Assembly (NCBI GenBank): GCA_039178805.1
Contig: JBCDFC010000185.1
Location: forward strand, 1 to 9,712
Source: Thermohalobaculum sp039178805
GTDB taxonomy: Bacteria; Pseudomonadota; Alphaproteobacteria; Rhodobacterales; Rhodobacteraceae
Direction of reading: 5' to 3'
DNA: 9,712 bases
Part shown: positions 6,965 to 9,712 of the stretch, one piece after another
Numbering within the stretch: the first letter of the stretch is position 1
Layout: every line of letters begins with the position of its first letter
Made by a program: the position numbers and the translations under genes
The notes under the pieces: model-generated
Seen by the model: the letters and a program-made list of their open reading frames with translations, nothing else
What the model was told of the DNA's origin: nothing
The model's database searches: none

Positions 6965-7480
6965 GGTCGTCTCCCTTTGCGCGCGGGGCGATGCCGGCCC
7001 TAGGCACGGCGCGCTGTTCGAGTTCAGGCCTACGGCGCAGGAACGCGACGACCCCCAGAACTAGCACCTGGGCATTATGGACCTGAAACGGCCCCGACGC
7101 GCGGTTCTGGTTGCTTAGACCCTGCCTTTCGGCAAGCCAGCACGGCAGATAGGCAAATTGCCGGCATCGCTCGACACGCAGATCCGGCTGCTGCTGCGGA
7201 TGCTTTCCGCCAGTCTGGATCCCCATCATTCGCGCGCTGGAAACCGCCGATCAAAGGGCTCGTTGGATGCTGAAAGCGGCCGAGAGGGCGGAATCCACCC
7301 GCGTAGAGGGGCCGATTGTCCACCGATCCACCCATTTCGGTGAGATATGTCGATTTATCCCCCCGGCCCTCCGTCGCCAGAGTTAACGCCGCTGGCCGAG
7401 AGTGCCAGGACCCCTCCCAACGGTCGCGAAGAGAATGTGTGAACGATTGCGGTGCGACCCCGCTCACTTGGGAGGACATG
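6965..7480. other. Divergent intergenic spacer, no gene recognised
   Basis: This 516-base spacer separates the dehydrogenase and the TAXI receptor gene and should hold both promoters. Several frames are open across it, but none has a family signature or a good ribosome site. A short inverted repeat CACCGA/TCGGTG (7321-7326 and 7337-7342, 10-base loop) lies about 140 bases before the TAXI start. It could be part of a regulator site, but it is too short to call. A minus-strand frame near 7000-7110 reads as a hydrophobic stretch followed by arginines, possibly decayed coding sequence; this is weak. Confidence 0.45.
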
Positions 7481-8467
7481 ATGAGGACATCCACTATCGC
7501 CGCGCTGACGGCCATCGCCCTGGTGTCGAGCGCCTATGCCGACGGCACGCAGGACCGGACCGGCTGGCCCGAGAGCTTTACGGTCGGGACCGCGTCGCAG
7601 GGCGGCACCTATTTTGCCTATGGCTCGGGCTGGGCGAACCTCGTTGCTGAGGAGCTTGGCCTTTCGGGTGGCGGCGAGGTCACGGGTGGGCCCATGCAGA
7701 ACATGGCGCTGGTGCATACTGGCGACGCGGCCTTCGGGATGACGACCATGGGTCCTGCGGCTGAGTCGCTTGCCGGAACCAACCCGATCGCGCCCGGCCT
7801 CCAGATGACCAATGCCTGTGCGATGTTCCCGATGTACCAGACGCCGTTCTCGGTGACGGCGCTCAAATCCTCCGGCATCGCATCGATCGCCGATATCCCG
7901 GCTGGTGCGAAGATCGGATACGGCCCCGCCGGCTCGACCTCGGACACTTACTTCCCGCGCATGATGGAAGCACTGGGCGTCGACTTCGAACGGCGCAATG
8001 GCGGCTGGACCGATCTGGGCGGGCAGCTTCAGGACGGTTTGCTGGACGTGATCGCCTTTGCCGCCGGTGTCCCGGTGCCCGCCGTGAGCCAGCTCGAGGT
8101 GCAGACCGATGTGAACATCATCGAGTTCACCGAGGATGAGCAGGCGAAGATCCTTGAAAGCTTCCCAGTGTCGAAATTCGACATCGCGGCCGACACCTAC
8201 ACGACACTCGGAGGCGATGCCCGTTCTGTGTCCATGTGGAACTTCGCCATCGCCAATTGCGACCTACCCGCCAGCTTCGTCGAAGCAGTCGTCGATGTGG
8301 TGATGTCGGACAATGCCCGCATGGTGGACATTCACCGTGCCGCACGGTCCACGCTGCCCGAGAACTGGGACAAGAACGGCGTGCTGATGTGGCATCCGGG
8401 TGCGGCCAAGTGGTTCAAGGAAAACGCTGGCGCCGACATCCCGGGCGAGATGGTCCACGGCGGCTGA
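7481..8467 (+). CDS. TAXI-family TRAP transporter solute-binding protein
   Basis: This 328-residue periplasmic receptor captures a solute for a TRAP transporter. The start at 7481 is preferred over the ATG one codon earlier because GGAGG (7471-7475) is then 5 bases away instead of 2. Residues 1-20 form a Sec signal peptide, with likely cleavage after SSAYA. The TAXI signature is visible as TVGTASQGGTYFAYGSG (34-50), with GYGPAGSTSD (147-156) in the second lobe, DLGGQLQDGLLDVIAF (178-193), and the C-terminal HPGAAKWFKENAG (305-317) typical of the family. Length is normal for TAXI receptors. Known TAXI ligands include glutamate and 2-oxo/2-hydroxy dicarboxylates; the divergent tartrate/D-malate dehydrogenase makes a hydroxy-dicarboxylate plausible, but this is inference. 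The permease gene 192 bases downstream is broken, so this receptor may be orphaned. Confidence 0.92.
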   Translation: MRTSTIAALTAIALVSSAYADGTQDRTGWPESFTVGTASQGGTYFAYGSGWANLVAEELGLSGGGEVTGGPMQNMALVHTGDAAFGMTTMGPAAESLAGTNPIAPGLQMTNACAMFPMYQTPFSVTALKSSGIASIADIPAGAKIGYGPAGSTSDTYFPRMMEALGVDFERRNGGWTDLGGQLQDGLLDVIAFAAGVPVPAVSQLEVQTDVNIIEFTEDEQAKILESFPVSKFDIAADTYTTLGGDARSVSMWNFAIANCDLPASFVEAVVDVVMSDNARMVDIHRAARSTLPENWDKNGVLMWHPGAAKWFKENAGADIPGEMVHGG

Positions 8468-8485
8468 CGGGCTGAGCCGGTCGTT

Positions 8486-8506
8486 CGAGCCGAAGGGCCC
8501 GGCTCG
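8486..8506 (+). terminator. Compact hairpin after the TAXI receptor gene
   Basis: CGAGCCG (8486-8492) and CGGCTCG (8500-8506) make a perfect 7-bp stem with a 7-base loop, 18 bases after the TAXI stop codon. No T-run follows. A competing 7-bp pairing, GAGCCGG (8474-8480) with CCGGCTC (8499-8505), is also possible. A role in partial termination or in stabilising the receptor part of the transcript relative to the permease part is inferred. Confidence 0.45.
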
Positions 8507-8588
8507 CCGGATCTTCCCCGAGCGACTGGTCCAGGGCCCGAAACCTTCGAGCACAAAAGCGCTGATTGCGGACACAAGGCGCATGGCG

Positions 8589-8612
8589 TCCGCGGGATCG
8601 CGATCCCGCGGA
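8589..8612. repeat. 24-bp perfect palindrome between TRAP receptor and permease genes
   Basis: The half-site TCCGCGGGATCG (8589-8600) is followed at once by its exact reverse complement (8601-8612), with no spacer. As DNA it is a full-length symmetric site that could bind a dimeric protein; as RNA it would fold into a GC-rich stem. It lies 48 bases before the permease start. Its function is unknown; expression balancing within the operon is one possibility. Confidence 0.75.
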
Positions 8613-8659
8613 TCAGCCGGCTGGCCAGGGCATGTCGCCCGCACAGGACGGATGGGTTC

Positions 8660-9601
8660 ATGATGGATGCCAAAGGTGAGGCCGCCAGCGCCGAGCGGGC
8701 GCAAGATCAGGTCTTGGCTGAGGGTGTGGACGAGGAGCCGGTCGAAGCGAACCGGCGGCTCTTCTCCGGCACGATGCTGCTCGCGATATCTGCCTGCGCC
8801 GCGCTCTACGCAGCGTTCCACATGGCCGCTCTCAACGGTCTCTCGATCCGGGAATGGAGTGGCATCGATTTGCCCTTCCTGCCGCAGTTTCCCATGGAGA
8901 CGTGGAACTTCAGGATCGTGCATATCGCGGGCGCGCTCGCGCTTGGTTTCCTCATGTTTTCCGGTCGGTCCTTCACCGATGGCGAAGAAGGGAGGCCGCT
9001 TCTCGCAAGACTTGCCATGGCGTTCATGGTGCCAGCGCTCGTCTCGCTCGGAACCGCGCTCTTCTTCGCGTCCGAGATCGCCGGTGGTGTCCTGTGGAAT
9101 GGGATCGATGCGGGCATCAAGTTCAACGAAACCTGGCTATTCGGCATACCGCTGCTGCTGGCGACGGCGGGGGGGATCGTCCTCTCTTGGCTCGACTTGC
9201 GGCCGCGCGATCGCCTCTCCCCACCGGACCTGCTGCTCGCGATTTGTGGGGTGGCGGTCGCAGCCTATCTCATCGCGATCTACGGCACGGCGGCGCGGAA
9301 CTCGGTCGGCACGCCCTTCGTGCCCATCGGCGTTGCATTCGCCGCAACGGCCGGAGCGATGATGATCTTGGAGCTGACGCGCCGGGTGGCGGGGCTCGCG
9401 CTGGTCATCATCACGGGCGTCTTCCTGGCCTACACCTTCACCGCGCATCTCTTGCCCGGAATCCTGGCGGTGCAGAAACCTTACACCTGGCAACGCTTCT
9501 TCGGCCATGTGTAATCGGACGCAGGCATCCTCGGCCCGACGACGGCGGTGAGCTCCACCTACATCATCCTCTTCATCATCTTCGCGGCGTTCCTTCAGGC
9601 C
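8660..9601 (+). pseudogene. TAXI-type fused TRAP permease, broken by a nonsense codon and truncated
   Basis: This is the N-terminal part of the fused inner-membrane permease (DctQ plus DctM type) that works with the TAXI receptor; intact family members are roughly 600-850 residues. The start at 8660 has AGGACGG (8645-8651) at 8-base spacing. The first 284 codons give a charged cytoplasmic leader (1-34) and about seven TM segments (near 36-58, 85-101, 116-139, 157-178, 190-209, 219-238, 242-265). The frame then meets TAA at 9512-9514, where relatives usually have an aromatic codon (FGHV-Y/F-SDAGILG). Family-like sequence resumes in the same frame after the stop: SDAGILGPTTAVSSTY, then hydrophobic IILFIIFAAFLQA to about 9601. 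There it ends abruptly against an unrelated minus-strand gene fragment. The DctM transport core is missing, so a working transporter is very unlikely. Confidence 0.88.
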
Positions 9602-9712
9602 GTGGTGGTCAGGCCCTCGAACAGATCGCGCAGGATGGTCGACGACGGCACCCCGTCGGCCAGGTGCGGATCCAGGGTCTGAGGTTCTTCCGCATTGCCT
9701 CGGTGCAACGCC
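9595..9712 (-). pseudogene. Oligopeptide-binding protein (OppA/SBP_bac_5) fragment, 3' truncated
   Basis: On the minus strand 38 codons from the right edge read as the start of the mature part of a family-5 extracellular solute-binding protein: LHRGNAEEPQTLDPHLADG, then VPSSTILRDLFEGL. This LDPH...ILRDLFEGL pattern is characteristic of periplasmic receptors of oligopeptide/dipeptide ABC importers. The frame hits TGA at 9595-9597 exactly where the TRAP-permease homology begins, so the remaining roughly 450-500 residues of a normal OppA are gone. The signal peptide and start codon lie beyond the window. It is either a gene remnant produced by a deletion or one side of an assembly chimera. Confidence 0.8.

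Noticed and set aside
6930..7229. 99-codon minus-strand frame with a short hydrophobic stretch and arginines
   Set aside because: It overlaps the dehydrogenase start on the same strand in another frame. The hydrophobic stretch might be a remnant of a membrane protein, but it is too short to support.
7316..7480. 55-codon N-terminal extension of the TAXI receptor
   Set aside because: It would bury the signal peptide; the GGAGG site at 7471-7475 marks the start at 7481.
7075..7515. 146-codon minus-strand frame in the divergent spacer
   Set aside because: It overlaps the TAXI signal peptide antisense, has no family signature that I can name, and no convincing ribosome site.
1..9712. CRISPR arrays, tRNA or rRNA genes, complete insertion sequences
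   Set aside because: No regularly spaced repeats, tRNA-like or rRNA-like sequence, transposase signature or paired terminal inverted repeats were seen on either strand.

Overview
The window reads as chromosomal DNA of a high-GC alphaproteobacterium, most likely a Rhodobacterales/Rhodobacteraceae member. The reasons are GC-rich third codon positions, a DUF1826-DUF6525 gene pair (DUF6525 is, as I recall it, a Rhodobacterales family), a TAXI-type TRAP transporter, and a very large G8/beta-helix/cadherin-like protein of the sort marine roseobacters export. Family names come from recognising sequence motifs; no search was run.

Layout: (1) 1-2874, minus strand: first 958 codons of a giant protein with a His/Met-rich N-terminus, a G8 domain, a CEMIP/TMEM2-like beta-helix and two cadherin-like repeats. 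It runs off the left edge. (2) 2875-3403: a gene-free divergent spacer. (3) 3404-4666, plus: a 12-TM MFS transporter. (4) 4705-5663, minus: a translationally coupled pair, DUF1826 then DUF6525, convergent with the MFS gene and separated from it by a 9-bp-stem hairpin. A strong Zur-like dyad (core 5710-5727) lies just upstream of DUF1826. (5) 5891-6964, minus: a tartrate/D-malate dehydrogenase. (6) 6965-7480: a second gene-free divergent spacer. (7) 7481-8467, plus: a TAXI-family TRAP solute-binding protein. A 192-bp spacer with a hairpin and a 24-bp perfect palindrome follows, then the fused TRAP permease (from 8660). (8) The permease is broken twice: an in-frame TAA at 9512-9514, and a loss of homology at about 9601, where the sequence becomes a minus-strand fragment of an oligopeptide-binding protein (OppA/SBP_bac_5).

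The dehydrogenase and the TRAP genes are divergent and could once have formed a hydroxy-dicarboxylate uptake and oxidation locus, but the permease is now a pseudogene, so this transporter is probably inactive. The DUF1826-DUF6525 pair is best explained as a zinc-starvation operon. The most noteworthy items are the Zur-like site with its two uncharacterised genes, the double-lesion TRAP permease and its junction with oppA, the Asp-to-Asn change in the dehydrogenase NAD pocket, and the metal-ligand-rich N-terminus of the G8 protein.
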